6,658 nt of DNA from Acetobacteraceae bacterium (GTDB taxonomy: Bacteria; Pseudomonadota; Alphaproteobacteria; Acetobacterales; Acetobacteraceae). The stretch is from the NCBI GenBank assembly GCA_014377905.1, contig JACMOQ010000400.1:1-6658 (forward strand), given 5' to 3'. Both the position numbers and the translations under genes were made by a program. The number at the start of each line of letters is the position of its first letter. The first letter of the stretch is position 1. The notes beneath the pieces are model-generated. The model worked only from the letters and a program-made list of their open reading frames with translations. It did no database searches and had not been told where the DNA came from. Shown here piece after piece: positions 6,443 through 6,658 of this stretch.

Positions 6443-6658
6443 ATGACCCAAGATCACATCATCCGCGACCTCGAATCCTTGCGCGCAATCTACGGCGTGC
6501 CGTCAGGCGGGGCGGTGGCCAAGGAGGTCAATTACCTCCATCCGCACTATCAGGCGCTGATCCGTGCCGCCCCGTTCGCCGTTCTGGCGACCGCCGGCGA
6601 ACGCTTTGTTGATGCCACCCCGCGTGGCGACGGGCCAGGCTTTGTTGCCATCGAGGAC
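6443..6658 (+). CDS. PPOX-type FMN-dependent flavoprotein (pyridoxamine 5'-phosphate oxidase family), 3' truncated
   Basis: The frame opens with ATG at 6443 and stays open to the window end, giving the first 72 residues. It starts MTQDHIIRDLESLRAIYG (1-18) and has YLHPHYQALIRAAPFAVLAT (31-50), then FVDATPRGDGPGFVAIED (55-72). This matches the N-terminus of a PPOX-type split-barrel subfamily in which a short helix with LR..YG precedes 'S/APF..LAT' and a 'D.SPRGD.PGFV' motif. Members bind FMN and are predicted flavin-dependent oxidoreductases with unknown substrates; they normally run to about 200 residues, so roughly two thirds is missing. Only a weak purine stretch (AGAAAGA, 6429-6435) serves as ribosome binding site. 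The gene diverges from DUF1028 across 73 bases, so shared regulation is possible. Confidence 0.82.
   Translation, partial: MTQDHIIRDLESLRAIYGVPSGGAVAKEVNYLHPHYQALIRAAPFAVLATAGERFVDATPRGDGPGFVAIED

Noticed and set aside
4369..6612. A 747-codon open frame on the plus strand, antisense to the binding-protein and DUF1028 genes
   Set aside because: It is in exact codon register with both minus-strand genes, so it is interrupted only where they use TTA, CTA or TCA codons, which are rare in GC-rich DNA. Its translation is rich in Arg, His and Gly and shows no domain, while the minus frames carry clear family motifs.

Overview
The window comes from a GC-rich bacterial chromosome. Gene content and codon usage suggest an alphaproteobacterium, plausibly of the Rhodospirillales/Acetobacteraceae type; this is an inference from protein character, not a proven placement. 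It holds seven protein-coding genes, two of them cut by the window edges. I see no RNA gene, mobile element, CRISPR array or obvious recent insertion.

Left block, plus strand (1-2280). The 3' end of a large flavin/iron-sulfur pyridine-nucleotide oxidoreductase is followed after 4 bases by a GNAT acetyltransferase of the RimJ/RimL-like type. After another 27 bases comes a 3-hydroxyisobutyrate dehydrogenase-family NAD-dependent reductase. The tight spacing suggests one transcript, although the three products do not form an obvious single pathway.

Middle and right block, minus strand (2249-6369). Read in transcription order, it starts with a DUF1028 protein (Ntn-hydrolase-like). Fifteen bases later comes a secreted family-5 (peptide/nickel type) ABC transporter substrate-binding protein, whose strong ribosome binding site touches the DUF1028 stop codon. 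After a 197-base gap comes a TPR protein with a C-terminal GT9-like glycosyltransferase domain. The TPR gene ends inside the 3' end of the convergent dehydrogenase gene (32-base tail-to-tail overlap). The likeliest functional unit is DUF1028 plus substrate-binding protein: peptide or amide capture in the periplasm paired with a putative cytoplasmic amide hydrolase. No permease or ATPase gene is present here.

Right edge (6370-6658). A 73-base divergent promoter region containing a perfect 10-base palindrome separates DUF1028 from the start of a plus-strand PPOX-type FMN flavoprotein gene, which runs off the window.

Most of the window is ordinary metabolic and transport gene content. The points most worth a second look are the DUF1028/orphan binding-protein pair, its divergent operator-like palindrome, and the unusual cysteine spacing in the truncated oxidoreductase.
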